From Synechococcus sp. CBW1004 (GTDB lineage Bacteria; Cyanobacteriota; Cyanobacteriia; PCC-6307; Cyanobiaceae): a stretch of DNA of 64,000 nt. The translations under genes were made by a program, and so were the position numbers. The notes below the pieces were generated by a model, which did not search any database, was not told the origin of the DNA, and was given only the letters and a program-made list of their open reading frames with translations. How positions within the stretch are numbered: position 1 is the stretch's first letter; every line of letters begins with the position of its first letter. The stretch lies in assembly GCF_015840715.1 (NCBI RefSeq), contig NZ_CP060397.1, positions 1,488,001-1,552,000 on the forward strand, written 5' to 3'. Shown here one piece after another: positions 53,185 through 62,684 of this stretch.

Positions 53185-54147
53185 TCAGGCAGCGCTGTCC
53201 GGTTCCTCCGGGAGCACATCGATGGCGAGAAAATCACGGGCCACGTCGGTGGCCGGGAAGATGGCGCGCGCCTCCGCCAGCAGATCATCGGGAGTGATGG
53301 GGTTCCCCGGCAGGTAGCGGGGACTGAGATGGGTGAGCATCAATCGCTTCGCCCCGGCCTCAAGAGCGGTCTGGGCCGCCATCGTGCTGGTGGAATGGCC
53401 GCGGGCGATCGCCAGCTCCGCCTCTCCGTGGCAGAAGGTGGACTCGTGGATCAGCAGGTCGGCGCCACGGGCCAGCTCCACCGCCGCCTCGGTGAACACG
53501 GTGTCGGTGCAGTAGACGACGCTGCAGCCGGGCCGCTCCGGCCCGCACAGGGCCTCACCACGAATGATGCGGCCATCCTCGAGGGTCACCGTGCGGCCGG
53601 CCTTGAGCTCCGCATAAACAGGCCCGGGCGGAATGCCGAGGGCGCGGGCCTGTTCGACATCGAAACGACCGGGGCGCGGTTTGCGCTCCACCCGGTAGCC
53701 GAAGGCCGGAACCCGGTGGGTGAGCGGGGCGCAGCGCACCAGCAGCTCGTCGTCCTCATGGATCGGCGCGCCGCTGCGGGCCGCCTCCTTCACCTTGTGG
53801 ATCTGCAGGGGATAGCCGATGCGCGTGGAGGAACTGTGGAGCGCACCCTCGAGGAAGTTCCGCAGCGGATCCGGGCCGTACAGCGCCAGCCCCGGGCAGG
53901 TGCCTGCCAGGCCCAGGCTGGCCAGCAGACCCGGCAGGCCGAAGACATGGTCACCGTGCATGTGGGTGACGAAGATGCGGCGCAGCTGCGAGACGCGCAG
54001 CTCGCTGCGAAGGAACTGGTGCTGGGTGCCCTCGCCACAGTCGAACAGCCAAAGCTCCGAGCGCTGAGGCAGGCGCAGGGCCACCGCCGAGACGTTGCGC
54101 GCCCGGGTGGGAACGCCCGAGCTGGTGCCCAGAAAGGTGACCTGCAC
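53185..54147 (-). CDS. rnz: Ribonuclease Z
   Basis: A 320-residue metallo-beta-lactamase-fold nuclease that trims tRNA 3' ends. [24 protein letters not shown] is the classic start, [15 protein letters not shown] (HxHxDH, residues 62-67) binds zinc, and later ligands lie in YCTDTVFTE and LIHESTF and [13 protein letters not shown] 54147 is chosen to match this conserved N-terminus; an ATG at 54180 would add eleven residues. tRNA genes here lack encoded CCA, so this enzyme is needed. Confidence 0.95.
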   Translation of the reverse strand: MQVTFLGTSSGVPTRARNVSAVALRLPQRSELWLFDCGEGTQHQFLRSELRVSQLRRIFVTHMHGDHVFGLPGLLASLGLAGTCPGLALYGPDPLRNFLEGALHSSSTRIGYPLQIHKVKEAARSGAPIHEDDELLVRCAPLTHRVPAFGYRVERKPRPGRFDVEQARALGIPPGPVYAELKAGRTVTLEDGRIIRGEALCGPERPGCSVVYCTDTVFTEAAVELARGADLLIHESTFCHGEAELAIARGHSTSTMAAQTALEAGAKRLMLTHLSPRYLPGNPITPDDLLAEARAIFPATDVARDFLAIDVLPEEPDSAA

Positions 54148-54350
54148 GCCCGCGGCGACGACTGGGCCGCATGCTGCCACGGCCCTGGGGCGCCGCCGGG
54201 ATCCGGCATCGTGCGGCCGATCAGGGGGTGCGAGCGCTCCTTCCGGCCCCCTCCATCAGCCTGCCACCGTCAGAGCGGGAAGCGTCCCCACCCCGCCTGG
54301 CGCACCTCAGGCACGCTGGTCACAATGATGCGCCCCGGTCCCGATCGGCC

Positions 54351-55844
54351 GTGTCTCCTGCCCCGCGCCGCGTCCAGTCCTCCACGCTCCTGAGCGCCTT
54401 GATGGCGCCCCTGCTGCTGACCGGTGCCGCAGCGCCGGTGATCGCCCAGATGGGGCGCACGGGGCTCAAGGCCCTGCCGGCGGCACCGACGGGCGGACCG
54501 ACGGTGCGGGTGCTGCTGGCGGCCGGTTCGAACTGGGCACTTCCGGCCCAGGCATTCCCACTGCGCCTGCTGGATAGCCGCGAGCAACCGCTGCGGCGTC
54601 TGTCTCCGGACGAACGCCTCCGCCTGACCACCAATGCGGCGGGCGTGGTGGCGGAGGTGGTGTCCCCGGACGGGGCAACCCGTCGCCTGCCGGTCCAGGC
54701 CGGCGGCCTGTGGCTGGAACCGCAGGCGGAGAAGGGGGAACAGTCCTTCCTCGCCTTCGGCAAGGAGCGCTATCGCGGCCGCGTGCAGATCCGCCTCAAC
54801 CAGGCAGGCAGCCTGATGGCGATCAACCACCTGCCCCTGGAGACCTATCTGGCCAGCGTCGTGGGCAGTGAGATGCCCGCCAGCTGGCCGCAGGCGGCGC
54901 TGCAGGCCCAGGCGGTGGCGGCCCGCACCTATGCCCTCAGCCATCTCAAGCCAGCTGCGGCCTACGACGTCAAATCGACCGTCGCCAGCCAGGTCTACCG
55001 GGGCCTGGCGGCCGAGACCGACTCGACCCGCGCCGCCGTCGCCGCCACCACAGGGAAGGTGCTGATGCAGAACGGCAAGCTGATCCTGGCGGTGTTTCAC
55101 AGCAGCAGCGGCGGCAGCACCGAGGACAGCGGCCAGGTGTGGAGCCGCCAGCTGCCCTATCTGGTGAGCGTGCCCGATTTCGACAAGGACTCGCCGGTGA
55201 GCCGCTGGAACCTGCGGCTTGAACCCGATCAGCTGCGCAGCCTGTTTCGCGAAACCGGGGGGGTGCGCCGCATCGATGTGCTGGCCACCAGCAACACCGG
55301 CCGCATCAGGCGGGCGCGGGTGATCGGCCCGGCCGGCTCCCTCGACCTGAGCGGGACCGAGCTCCGGCAGCGGCTGGGCCTGCGCAGCACCCTGGTCAGC
55401 TTCTCGCTGCAGCCGCTGGGCCCCGGCAATCAGACGGGCGTGATCGATCAGGCCGTGCGCGGATCCCTGAGCGCACCGGCCCTCAGCCGTGGCTGGAGCC
55501 AGCCGGCCGCCACGGCTGCCGCGGCCCCACGCCCTGCACCGCCCCCCTCCCGAACCGAGCCGCTGGTGGACTCCGCCACAGGCGCCGTGATCGGGGACGA
55601 CGACGATGGGCCGGAAACCACCACCGCCGCTGCTCCCACGCCCCAGCCCGTGTTCCGGCTGCCGGCCGCTGCCACCCCCCCTGAACCCCGCTACGCCCTC
55701 CTGGTGGAAGGGCGCGGCTTCGGCCACGGCGTCGGCATGAGCCAATGGGGCGCCTACGCGATGGCCCAGCAGGGCCGCAGCTATGAGCAGATCCTGCGCC
55801 ACTACTACCGTGGCGTCGAGCTGTTGTCCTATCCCAGCCCTTGA
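54351..55844 (+). CDS. SpoIID/LytB-domain protein, exported
   Basis: A 497-residue envelope protein. After a signal peptide (LLSALMAPLLLTGAAAPVIAQ) it has a SpoIID domain: LPLETYLASVVGSEMPASWP, LQAQAVAARTYAL, and HSSSGGSTEDSGQVW are the family signatures. A Pro/Ala-rich linker (about residues 370-450) precedes the last conserved block, RGFGHGVGMSQWGAYAMAQQG. SpoIID is a lytic transglycosylase of denuded glycan in spore formers; cyanobacterial members may remodel peptidoglycan at division. GTG 54351 is chosen to start the signal peptide. It overlaps nagB by 4 bp. Confidence 0.88.
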   Translation: MSPAPRRVQSSTLLSALMAPLLLTGAAAPVIAQMGRTGLKALPAAPTGGPTVRVLLAAGSNWALPAQAFPLRLLDSREQPLRRLSPDERLRLTTNAAGVVAEVVSPDGATRRLPVQAGGLWLEPQAEKGEQSFLAFGKERYRGRVQIRLNQAGSLMAINHLPLETYLASVVGSEMPASWPQAALQAQAVAARTYALSHLKPAAAYDVKSTVASQVYRGLAAETDSTRAAVAATTGKVLMQNGKLILAVFHSSSGGSTEDSGQVWSRQLPYLVSVPDFDKDSPVSRWNLRLEPDQLRSLFRETGGVRRIDVLATSNTGRIRRARVIGPAGSLDLSGTELRQRLGLRSTLVSFSLQPLGPGNQTGVIDQAVRGSLSAPALSRGWSQPAATAAAAPRPAPPPSRTEPLVDSATGAVIGDDDDGPETTTAAAPTPQPVFRLPAAATPPEPRYALLVEGRGFGHGVGMSQWGAYAMAQQGRSYEQILRHYYRGVELLSYPSP

Positions 55845-56629
55845 GCCCGGCCGCTGATCCTCCCGCAGCTCCCCAGACGAAGCAATCCGGCTGGACCTTG
55901 ATCGAGCTCCCGGATGCGGCAAGCGTGAGCGAGCAGGTGGCAGCCCGGCTGCTGACGGAGCGGCGTTTCCGGCCCGAGCAGCCCCTCGGGCTGGCCACGG
56001 GCCGCACGATGGAGCCTGTCTACGCCTCCCTGGTGCGCCAGCTGGCCCTGCTGCCGGAGGCCGAGCAGGAACGTCTGCGGGAGCGCTGGCTGAGTTTCAA
56101 CCTCGACGAGTACGTGGGGGTGCCGCCCGGCACTGCAGGCAGCTTCCGCCGCGTGATGCAGGAGCAGCTGGTGCGCCCGCTGGGACTGGATCCGGAGCGG
56201 GTGCGCCTGCCCGACGGCCTGGCCGCCGACCCCGACGCCGAGGCACGGCGCTATGGCGAAGAACTGGCGGCAGCCGGCGGCATCGGGCTGCAGCTGCTGG
56301 GTCTTGGGCTCAACGGGCACGTGGGCTTCAACGAGCCTCCCTGCGAGGCGGACGTGGCCTGCCGCTGCGTGCCGCTGTGCGCCACGACGCGGCAGGCCAA
56401 TGCCTCAGGCTTCAGCGGCGACCCGGGGGCGGTGCCACGGCGAGCGATCACCCTGGGCCTGCGGGAGATCCTGGCGGCCCGCAGCATTCTGCTGGTGGTC
56501 ACCGGCACCAGCAAGGCCGGAATCCTCAGGCGGCTGCTCTCGACCTCTCCCAGCCCGCAACTGCCGGCCAGCTGGCTGCGGCACCACCCGGATGTGACCG
56601 TGTTCGCGGACCCGGAGGCATTGGGGTAA
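55841..56629 (+). CDS. nagB: Glucosamine-6-phosphate deaminase NagB-like
   Basis: A 262-residue sugar-phosphate isomerase/deaminase. LGLATGRTMEPVYASL near residue 52, SFNLDEYVGVPPG near 88 and LLGLGLNGHVGFNEPP near 152 are the NagB signatures, including the catalytic Asp and His. It would convert glucosamine 6-phosphate to fructose 6-phosphate and ammonia. The TTG start overlaps the stop of the SpoIID-like gene (TTGA), so both are coupled; recovery of cell-wall amino sugar is a sensible shared role but is inference. Confidence 0.88.
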   Translation: MSPAADPPAAPQTKQSGWTLIELPDAASVSEQVAARLLTERRFRPEQPLGLATGRTMEPVYASLVRQLALLPEAEQERLRERWLSFNLDEYVGVPPGTAGSFRRVMQEQLVRPLGLDPERVRLPDGLAADPDAEARRYGEELAAAGGIGLQLLGLGLNGHVGFNEPPCEADVACRCVPLCATTRQANASGFSGDPGAVPRRAITLGLREILAARSILLVVTGTSKAGILRRLLSTSPSPQLPASWLRHHPDVTVFADPEALG

Positions 56630-56810
56630 GAGCCGGCGGCAGGCGGGGATCACGCCCTGCGGGATGCATCGCCGGCGGATGCCCCTGGAGCATGGGGATG
56701 CATCCGGCACAGGCTGGCCAGGCAAGGCTCTGCGACCTCCATGGCTGCCGACCCCAGTTTCAGCAACGACATCCCTCTGGACGGTGACAAGGCAGGCAAG
56801 CGTTGCCCCT

Positions 56811-57584
56811 TCACCCCATCACCGCCTCCATCAGCGCCTCATCCGCCTCCAGATTCGCCGTGACGCTGCGCACGTCATCGAGCTCCTCGAGCACATCGAG
56901 CATGCGCAGGCAGCTGCGCAGCAGCTCGGGATCCTCCAGGCGGCAGCTGGTGGAGGCGATCCAGCGGTGCTCCCACTCGCTGACGTTCAGGCCCTGGCGG
57001 CGCAGACCGTCCTGCAGGGCTTCCAGATCGGCATAGGCGCCGACCACCTCGGCGCCGGCCGGATCGAGGCTGTAGCTGAACACAGTCGGGCCGCCCTCCT
57101 CCTCCAGGGCCAGCAGCCGCTCCAGCAGGGCCTCCTCCTCAAGGCCCGGCTGTTCGATGCGCACCACCGAGCGCTGCTCGAACAGATAACTGACGCAGCC
57201 GGTCTCGCCGAGGTTGCCGCCGTGCTTGCTGAACGCCAGCCGGATCTCGGCAGCGCTGCGGTTGCGATTGTCAGTGAGGGCCTCCACCAGCACGGCCACG
57301 CCACCGGGGCCATAGCCCTCGTAGCGGACGGCCTCGAAACGATCGGCCTCCCCGCCCCCCTGACCGGAGCCCTTGGCGATCGCCCGATCGATGTTGGCGT
57401 TGGGCACACCGGCCGCCTTGGCCTTCTCGATCGCCGTGCGCAGCTGGAAGTTGCCGGCGGGATCGGCACCGCCCCGGGCCGCCACCATGATCTCGCGGCC
57501 CAGGCGGGTGAACACCGCACCGCGTCTGGCGTCGACAACGGCCTTGGTGCGCTTGATCTGAGCCCATTTGCTGTGGCCGGCCAT
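56811..57584 (-). CDS. YebC/PmpR family protein
   Basis: A 257-residue member of the YebC/TACO1 family. [32 protein letters not shown] is the invariant N-terminus, with [31 protein letters not shown] and [18 protein letters not shown] following. Members act as transcription regulators or relieve ribosome stalling. It is the last of a minus-strand group with truB, rpmA and rplU. Confidence 0.93.
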   Translation of the reverse strand: MAGHSKWAQIKRTKAVVDARRGAVFTRLGREIMVAARGGADPAGNFQLRTAIEKAKAAGVPNANIDRAIAKGSGQGGGEADRFEAVRYEGYGPGGVAVLVEALTDNRNRSAAEIRLAFSKHGGNLGETGCVSYLFEQRSVVRIEQPGLEEEALLERLLALEEEGGPTVFSYSLDPAGAEVVGAYADLEALQDGLRRQGLNVSEWEHRWIASTSCRLEDPELLRSCLRMLDVLEELDDVRSVTANLEADEALMEAVMG

Positions 57585-57678
57585 CGGGAATCAGGACAAA
57601 AGCGAAAAGATCGTCACCAGCGTGAGATGGAGCCGGAGTGCCTGGATCACGCGGCCATCGGCTCGGCGAACAGCGGGC

Positions 57679-58623
57679 TCAGCCGGCGGGATCGAGCACC
57701 AGCCGGGGCTGGAGCTGACCGGCACCGTCACTGCGGGCCAGACCCGCCAGAGCCCCGTCGGGATCCAGGATCACCACCGCCTGCTCCGCAGCGGCGCCGG
57801 TGTCGTCCGGCAGACGGCGACCACAGCGCCAGGACGGCCATTCATCCTCGCGGAGCAGACGCTGCGGCAGGTGGCCGAGGACTTCGAGCGGATCCCGCAG
57901 CGGCGGGAGCGGCTGACCTTGCAGAGCCTCCAGCCCGCAGGCCTGGTCCAGACGGAAGCCGAGGGCAGCGGTGCGGCGCAGGCTGGCCAGGGCACCGCCG
58001 CAACCGAGGGTCTGACCGAGATCCCGGGCCAGGGAGCGGATGTAGGTGCCGGCGGAACAGTCGATGTGCAGCTCCAGCTGGCCCGTGGCCGGATCCCAGC
58101 CGAGCAGCTCGAGTGCCTCGATCGTCACCTGACGCTCCGCCAGCTCGAGCGCCTCGCCGCGGCGGGCGCGGACATGAGCCCGCTCGCCGTCGACATGCAC
58201 GGCCGAGACCTGGGGTGGACGCTGCAGGATCTCGCCCCGGAACGGCCCCAGGGCCTGCTCGAGGCCGGCCGCATGGAGCCGAGGCACGTTCTGGCGCTCC
58301 AGGACCTCGCCCTGCAGATCGTCGCTGGCGGTGCGAACCCCCAGCTGGATCACCCCCCGGTAGCTCTTGCCGCCGCTGAGATAAGGCAGCAGGCGGGTGG
58401 CGGGCCCGAGCGCGATCGGCAGCACACCGGTGACCGCTGGATCGAGGGTGCCGCCGTGGCCAACCCGACGCAGGCCGTAGGCCCGCCGGACACGGCTGAC
58501 GCAGTCGTGGGAGGTGAGCCCGGCGGGCTTATCCAGCACGAGAAAGCCAAATGGAGTGTCCCCCACGCCACGCGGAGCGGGCGCAGGGGACAGACCGGTG
58601 GACACCGTCATCGCCGACGACAA
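57679..58623 (-). CDS. truB: tRNA pseudouridine-55 synthase TruB
   Basis: A 314-residue enzyme that forms pseudouridine at position 55 of tRNA. GFLVLDKPAGLTSHDCVSRVRR is the start of the fold, VGHGGTLDPAVTGVLPIALG holds the catalytic Asp, and GTYIRSLARDLG binds tRNA. The first 20 residues are variable. It follows rpmA by 10 bp on the same strand. Confidence 0.95.
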   Translation of the reverse strand: MSSAMTVSTGLSPAPAPRGVGDTPFGFLVLDKPAGLTSHDCVSRVRRAYGLRRVGHGGTLDPAVTGVLPIALGPATRLLPYLSGGKSYRGVIQLGVRTASDDLQGEVLERQNVPRLHAAGLEQALGPFRGEILQRPPQVSAVHVDGERAHVRARRGEALELAERQVTIEALELLGWDPATGQLELHIDCSAGTYIRSLARDLGQTLGCGGALASLRRTAALGFRLDQACGLEALQGQPLPPLRDPLEVLGHLPQRLLREDEWPSWRCGRRLPDDTGAAAEQAVVILDPDGALAGLARSDGAGQLQPRLVLDPAG

Positions 58624-58633
58624 CCGCCCGTCG

Positions 58634-58897
58634 TCAGGCGACGGCGATGTTGATGCGTTTGCGGTTGCGCAGGCCGCGCTTGATGCTCTCGAAGGTCACT
58701 ACACCGTCGACCAGGGCGAACAGGGTGTCATCGGAGCCGCGACCCACATTCACCCCGGGGAGCACGGAGGTGCCGCGCTGACGGATCAGGATCGAACCGG
58801 CGCTGACGGTCTCGCCGCCGTAGCGCTTGACGCCAAGGCGCTTGGAGTTCGAATCGCGGCCATTACGGGTGGAGCCTGTGCCTTTCTTGTGGGCCAT
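58634..58897 (-). CDS. rpmA: 50S ribosomal protein L27
   Basis: An 87-residue ribosomal protein. [24 protein letters not shown] at the start and [28 protein letters not shown] are invariant. There is no cleavable lead before the AHKKG N-terminus. It follows rplU on the same strand, as in most bacteria. Confidence 0.97.
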   Translation of the reverse strand: MAHKKGTGSTRNGRDSNSKRLGVKRYGGETVSAGSILIRQRGTSVLPGVNVGRGSDDTLFALVDGVVTFESIKRGLRNRKRINIAVA

Positions 58898-59007
58898 GGG
58901 AACGAAGGGGAAGGAGGGGAGGACGGGTCACCCCGGCGGGATGCTTCCAGAGGGCGCCCGGCGGAATGGCCCTGATGACGGCAGTCTGCCGATGCTCAGG
59001 GGTGGAT

Positions 59008-59379
59008 TCAGGAAACGGCCTTGCCGTTCAGCTGGATCGACTGGACCATCACCCGGGTGAGCTCCTGGCGATGACCGTTCTTGCGGCGCGTCTTTTTCTT
59101 GGGGCGCATCTTGTACACGATCAGCTTGGGACCGCGGCGGTGAGCCATCACCTTCAGCTCGACGGTGGCGCCTTGAACGAAGGGCTGGCCAAGGGTGGTG
59201 CCCTTGGAATCCTTCACCAGCAGAACCGAGTCGAGGGTGACGGTTTCACCCTCCTCGGCATCCAGCCGGTCGAGATCGACATAGCGATTGGGCTGCAGCC
59301 AGAACTGCTGGCCGGAGGCGGCAACGATGGCGTAGGGGCCGGCAGCGGTGTCGGCGCTGGTGGCGGGAGAGGCGGTCAT
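59008..59379 (-). CDS. rplU: 50S ribosomal protein L21
   Basis: A 123-residue ribosomal protein. After a short variable lead it has PYAIVAASGQQFWLQPNRYVDLDRL, then KLIVYKMRPKKKTRRKNGHRQ, the RNA-binding loop of L21. ATG 59379 (MTASPATS) is the natural start. It is the first gene of rplU-rpmA-truB and is divergent from kaiA over 205 bp, an arrangement known in marine picocyanobacteria. Confidence 0.96.
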   Translation of the reverse strand: MTASPATSADTAAGPYAIVAASGQQFWLQPNRYVDLDRLDAEEGETVTLDSVLLVKDSKGTTLGQPFVQGATVELKVMAHRRGPKLIVYKMRPKKKTRRKNGHRQELTRVMVQSIQLNGKAVS

Positions 59380-59426
59380 AGGCGCTGGGGCACGGCCAGG
59401 CTGGCGCTCGGAGAGTTGCGGTGTCG

Positions 59427-59453
59427 GCTCCAGGCAGGGCACCCGCCTGGAGC
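59427..59453 (-). promoter_or_regulatory. Hairpin in the rplU leader
   Basis: GCTCCAGGC (59427-59435) pairs perfectly with GCCTGGAGC (59445-59453) around a 9-nt loop, about 50 bp upstream of the rplU ATG on the minus strand. It could be an L21 autoregulatory leader, or part of the divergent kaiA promoter region. Confidence 0.35.
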
Positions 59454-59584
59454 GTTTCGGCAAACCCGAACAGCCATTGCGCCTGGCGCGCGGCAATCGA
59501 AAGACAAACAAAGACTTTGCACGCGCAGCCTCACTTCCGTCAACATTCAGCCAGTCCCGGGGTCCCCCCCACCAGCCAGGCTCG

Positions 59585-60517
59585 ATGCCCGAACCGGTCC
59601 TCCAGATCGCCAGCCTGATCCAGGATCCACGCCTGACGGAGGCCTGTGGTCAATGGCTGCGGGGAGGCCGCTATCTGCTCGTGCCGATCGCTCCGGATCA
59701 GGATCCGGTGGCGGCCCTCGACGGCCGCCGCGAGGACTTCGACGCCGTGCTGCTCGAGCAGGGCGCCCTGGCCCAGGAGGTCTACGCCGGTCTTCAGGAA
59801 CGGGGTCTGCTGCTGCCGGCGGTGGTGATCGGTGAGGTCACAGGCCGCACGGAGTACCACGACGCCGAGGTGCATCTGCCGCCGGACCAGCTGGAGCAGC
59901 TCAGCTACAGCTTCGATGCGGCGCTCTCCCGCTTCCTGCGCCGCGGCCTGCAGGGGAGCGGCACCCCGGGGGCGTCCGGCGACCCGGAGGTCGCCGACCG
60001 CTGGAAGCTGGCCAACCGCCTGCAGGGCCGCCTCGGCTACCTGGGGGTGTACTACAAGCGGGACCCGTCCCGCTTTCTGCGCAACCTCGTTCCCGCTGAG
60101 CGGGACGATCTGGTGCGGTCGCTGACCCGCACCTATCGCGATCTGCTGCTGAGCTATTTCCGCGATCCGGCTGCGGCGAACCAGGCGCTGGAGAGCTTCG
60201 TCAACACAGCCTTCTTCATCGACCTGCAGGTCACCAGAATCGTCGAAATCCATGTGAACCTGATTGACGACTTTTCCAGCCAGCTGAAACTGGAGGGCCA
60301 CAGGATCGAGTTCCTGCAGGACTACCGCCTCGCCCTGATCGATGTGATGGCGCATCTCTGTGAGATGTACCGCCGTTCGATCCCACCTGACCCTCCCATC
60401 AGTCCAGGCGACAGTCCACCTGCACGTTCGCCGGCGACCACGAACCTCTCGATCACGCACCCCGCCCCTCCCATCCACTCCAGCCCAGTCACCCGATCGA
60501 CGCCCAAGGACACCTGA
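59585..60517 (+). CDS. kaiA: Circadian clock protein KaiA, with extended C-tail
   Basis: A 310-residue clock protein that stimulates KaiC autophosphorylation. The N-terminal pseudo-receiver (about 1-135) is followed by the C-terminal four-helix dimer domain: [42 protein letters not shown] and [19 protein letters not shown] are nearly identical to S. elongatus KaiA. There the protein stops a few residues after RSIP; here about 35 Pro/Ser/Thr-rich residues follow before ending in STPKDT. ATG 59585 opens at the conserved fold. kaiB begins 1 bp after the stop. Confidence 0.95.
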   Translation: MPEPVLQIASLIQDPRLTEACGQWLRGGRYLLVPIAPDQDPVAALDGRREDFDAVLLEQGALAQEVYAGLQERGLLLPAVVIGEVTGRTEYHDAEVHLPPDQLEQLSYSFDAALSRFLRRGLQGSGTPGASGDPEVADRWKLANRLQGRLGYLGVYYKRDPSRFLRNLVPAERDDLVRSLTRTYRDLLLSYFRDPAAANQALESFVNTAFFIDLQVTRIVEIHVNLIDDFSSQLKLEGHRIEFLQDYRLALIDVMAHLCEMYRRSIPPDPPISPGDSPPARSPATTNLSITHPAPPIHSSPVTRSTPKDT

Positions 60518-60518
60518 G

Positions 60519-60905
60519 ATGGCCTACCGCAAGACCTACATCCTCAAGCTCTACGTGGCCGGCAACACGCCCAATTCGATGCGGGCGCTCAAGACCCTGC
60601 GCAACATCCTCGAAACCGAATTCCGGGGTGTCTACGCCCTCAAGGTGATCGATGTTCTCAAGAATCCCCAGCTCGCCGAGGAGGACAAGATCCTGGCCAC
60701 CCCGACCCTGGCCAAGATCCTGCCGCCGCCGGTGCGGCGGATCATCGGCGACCTCTCCGACCGCGAACGGGTGCTGATCGGCCTCGACCTGCTCTACGGC
60801 GAACTGAGCGAGGAGGGCTTCGAATTCAACGAGCAGGACGAGGACTTCGACGCGACAGACGCGGGCGCCGGCAACGACCCGACAGGTGACAGCTCAGGTT
60901 CCTGA
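60519..60905 (+). CDS. kaiB: Circadian clock protein KaiB, with acidic C-tail
   Basis: A 128-residue thioredoxin-like clock protein that binds phosphorylated KaiC and traps Kai[46 protein letters not shown] and [20 protein letters not shown] are the conserved core, which ends near residue 95. The remaining 30 residues are rich in Asp, Glu and Gly, longer than the short acidic end of S. elongatus KaiB. It starts 1 bp after kaiA, so the two are on one transcript. Confidence 0.97.
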   Translation: MAYRKTYILKLYVAGNTPNSMRALKTLRNILETEFRGVYALKVIDVLKNPQLAEEDKILATPTLAKILPPPVRRIIGDLSDRERVLIGLDLLYGELSEEGFEFNEQDEDFDATDAGAGNDPTGDSSGS

Positions 60906-61007
60906 ACCGTCTGCAGAGGCTGGTCTCTGCACCCCATGCCCCGCGAGCCTTCCCGCGAGCCTTCCCACGATCCTTTCCCTTCCCCGTTTCCCCCGCCCAC
61001 CCCTTCG

Positions 61008-62549
61008 ATGCAGGACTCCAGGCTCAGCAGCAGCGCACCGATGCAGGTGCAGAAGCTCCCGACCGGGATGGAGGGCTTCGACGACATCCTGCACGGCGGC
61101 CTGCCGATCGCCCGCTCGACCCTGATCAGCGGCACCTCCGGAACCGGCAAGACGGTGTTTTCGCTGAATTTTCTCTACAACGGCATCCGCGACTTCAACG
61201 AACCGGGGATCTTCGTCACCTTCGAGGAGTCGCCGCTCGACATCCTGCGCAACGCCGCCAGCTTCGGCTGGAATCTTCAGGAAATGGTGGAGCAGGACAA
61301 GCTGTTCATCCTCGATGCCTCACCGGACCCAGAAGGCCAGGATGTGGCCGGCAGCTTTGATCTGTCAGGCCTGATCGAGCGCATTAACTACGCCATCCGC
61401 AAGTACAAGGCTCGCCGGGTGGCGATCGATTCGATCACGGCTGTCTTTCAGCAATACGACGCGGTCTCAGTCGTGCGCCGCGAGATCTTCCGCCTGATCG
61501 CCAGGCTCAAGGAGATCGGCGTCACCACGGTGATGACAACCGAGCGCATCGATGAATACGGCCCGATCGCCCGTTACGGCGTCGAGGAGTTCGTCTCCGA
61601 CAACGTCGTGATCCTGCGCAATGTTCTCGAGGGCGAGCGGCGCCGGCGCACGGTGGAAATCCTCAAGCTGCGCGGCACCACCCACATGAAGGGGGAATTC
61701 CCGTTCACGATGGGGGCCCATGGCGTCAGCATCTTCCCGCTGGGCGCCATGCGCCTCACCCAGCGTTCGTCGAACGTCCGGCTCAGCTCCGGCGTGCCGC
61801 GCCTGGACGCCATGTGCGGCGGCGGCTTCTTCAAGGATTCGATCATCCTGGCCACCGGTGCCACCGGCACCGGCAAGACGCTGCTGGTGTCGAAGTTTGT
61901 GGAGGATGCCTGCCGTAACAAGGAACGGGCGATTCTGTTCGCCTACGAGGAATCACGTGCCCAGCTGCTGCGCAATGCCACGAGCTGGGGCATCGATTTC
62001 GAGCAGATGGAGCAGGACGGCCTGCTCAAGATCATCTGCGCCTATCCGGAATCGACCGGCCTCGAAGATCACCTGCAGATCATCAAGACCGAGATCAGCC
62101 AGTTCAAGCCCTCACGCATGGCCATCGACTCGCTCTCGGCCCTGGCGCGGGGAGTGAGTCACAACGCCTTCCGACAGTTCGTGATCGGCGTTACGGGCTA
62201 TGCCAAACAGGAGGAGATTGCCGGCTTCTTCACGAACACCTCCGAGGAGTTCATGGGCAGCCACTCGATCACCGATTCGCACATCTCCACCATCACCGAC
62301 ACCATCCTGCTGCTGCAGTACGTGGAAATCCGCGGCGAGATGGCCCGCGCCCTGAACGTGTTCAAGATGCGCGGCTCCTGGCACGACAAGGGCATCCGCG
62401 AGTTCGTGATCACCGGCAACGGCCCTGAGATCAAGGACTCCTTCTCGAATTTCGAGCGCATCATCAGCGGCGTGCCTCATCGCATCAGCGACGAACGCAG
62501 CGATCTGGCCCGCATCGTGCGCGGCGTCAGCAGCGAAGAGAACCTCTGA
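61008..62549 (+). CDS. kaiC: Circadian clock protein KaiC
   Basis: A 513-residue double-RecA ATPase/autokinase, the core of the clock. CI has Walker A GTSGTGKT (42-49) and the catalytic pair in VTFEESPLD. CII has GATGTGKT (284-291) and FAYEESRAQL. The phosphorylation segment SITDSHISTITDT is intact, with S427 and T428 in the place of S431/T432 of S. elongatus and T422 in the place of T426. ATG 61008 (MQDSRL) matches the family's N-terminus; the ATG at 60936 would add 24 Pro-rich residues. kaiB ends 102 bp upstream, and nblS converges downstream. Confidence 0.97.
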   Translation: MQDSRLSSSAPMQVQKLPTGMEGFDDILHGGLPIARSTLISGTSGTGKTVFSLNFLYNGIRDFNEPGIFVTFEESPLDILRNAASFGWNLQEMVEQDKLFILDASPDPEGQDVAGSFDLSGLIERINYAIRKYKARRVAIDSITAVFQQYDAVSVVRREIFRLIARLKEIGVTTVMTTERIDEYGPIARYGVEEFVSDNVVILRNVLEGERRRRTVEILKLRGTTHMKGEFPFTMGAHGVSIFPLGAMRLTQRSSNVRLSSGVPRLDAMCGGGFFKDSIILATGATGTGKTLLVSKFVEDACRNKERAILFAYEESRAQLLRNATSWGIDFEQMEQDGLLKIICAYPESTGLEDHLQIIKTEISQFKPSRMAIDSLSALARGVSHNAFRQFVIGVTGYAKQEEIAGFFTNTSEEFMGSHSITDSHISTITDTILLLQYVEIRGEMARALNVFKMRGSWHDKGIREFVITGNGPEIKDSFSNFERIISGVPHRISDERSDLARIVRGVSSEENL

Positions 62550-62632
62550 GGCGGGGACAGGCTGAAGCCGGGTGCTTCCAGGGGGGTACCGCCTGGCAGC
62601 CCCAGGGAGTCGAGCGGCGCTCCGGCGGACCG

Positions 62633-62684
62633 GCCCGAACGGGCGGTCAGCTCAGCCGATCGTCAGCAGATCGGCTGAGCTGAC
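62633..62684. terminator. Bidirectional hairpin overlapping the nblS stop
   Basis: A perfect 16-bp inverted repeat (62646-62661 with 62669-62684, 7-nt loop) contains the nblS stop and the last codons. A second small stem (GCCC/GGGC, 62633-62636 with 62641-62644) adjoins it. It lies between convergent kaiC and nblS, so it should halt both; there is no T-run. Confidence 0.65.

Noticed and set aside
60945-60972. Tandem GCGAGCCTTCCC as a possible CRISPR or repeat array
   Set aside because: Only two units, no spacers; at most a small local duplication.
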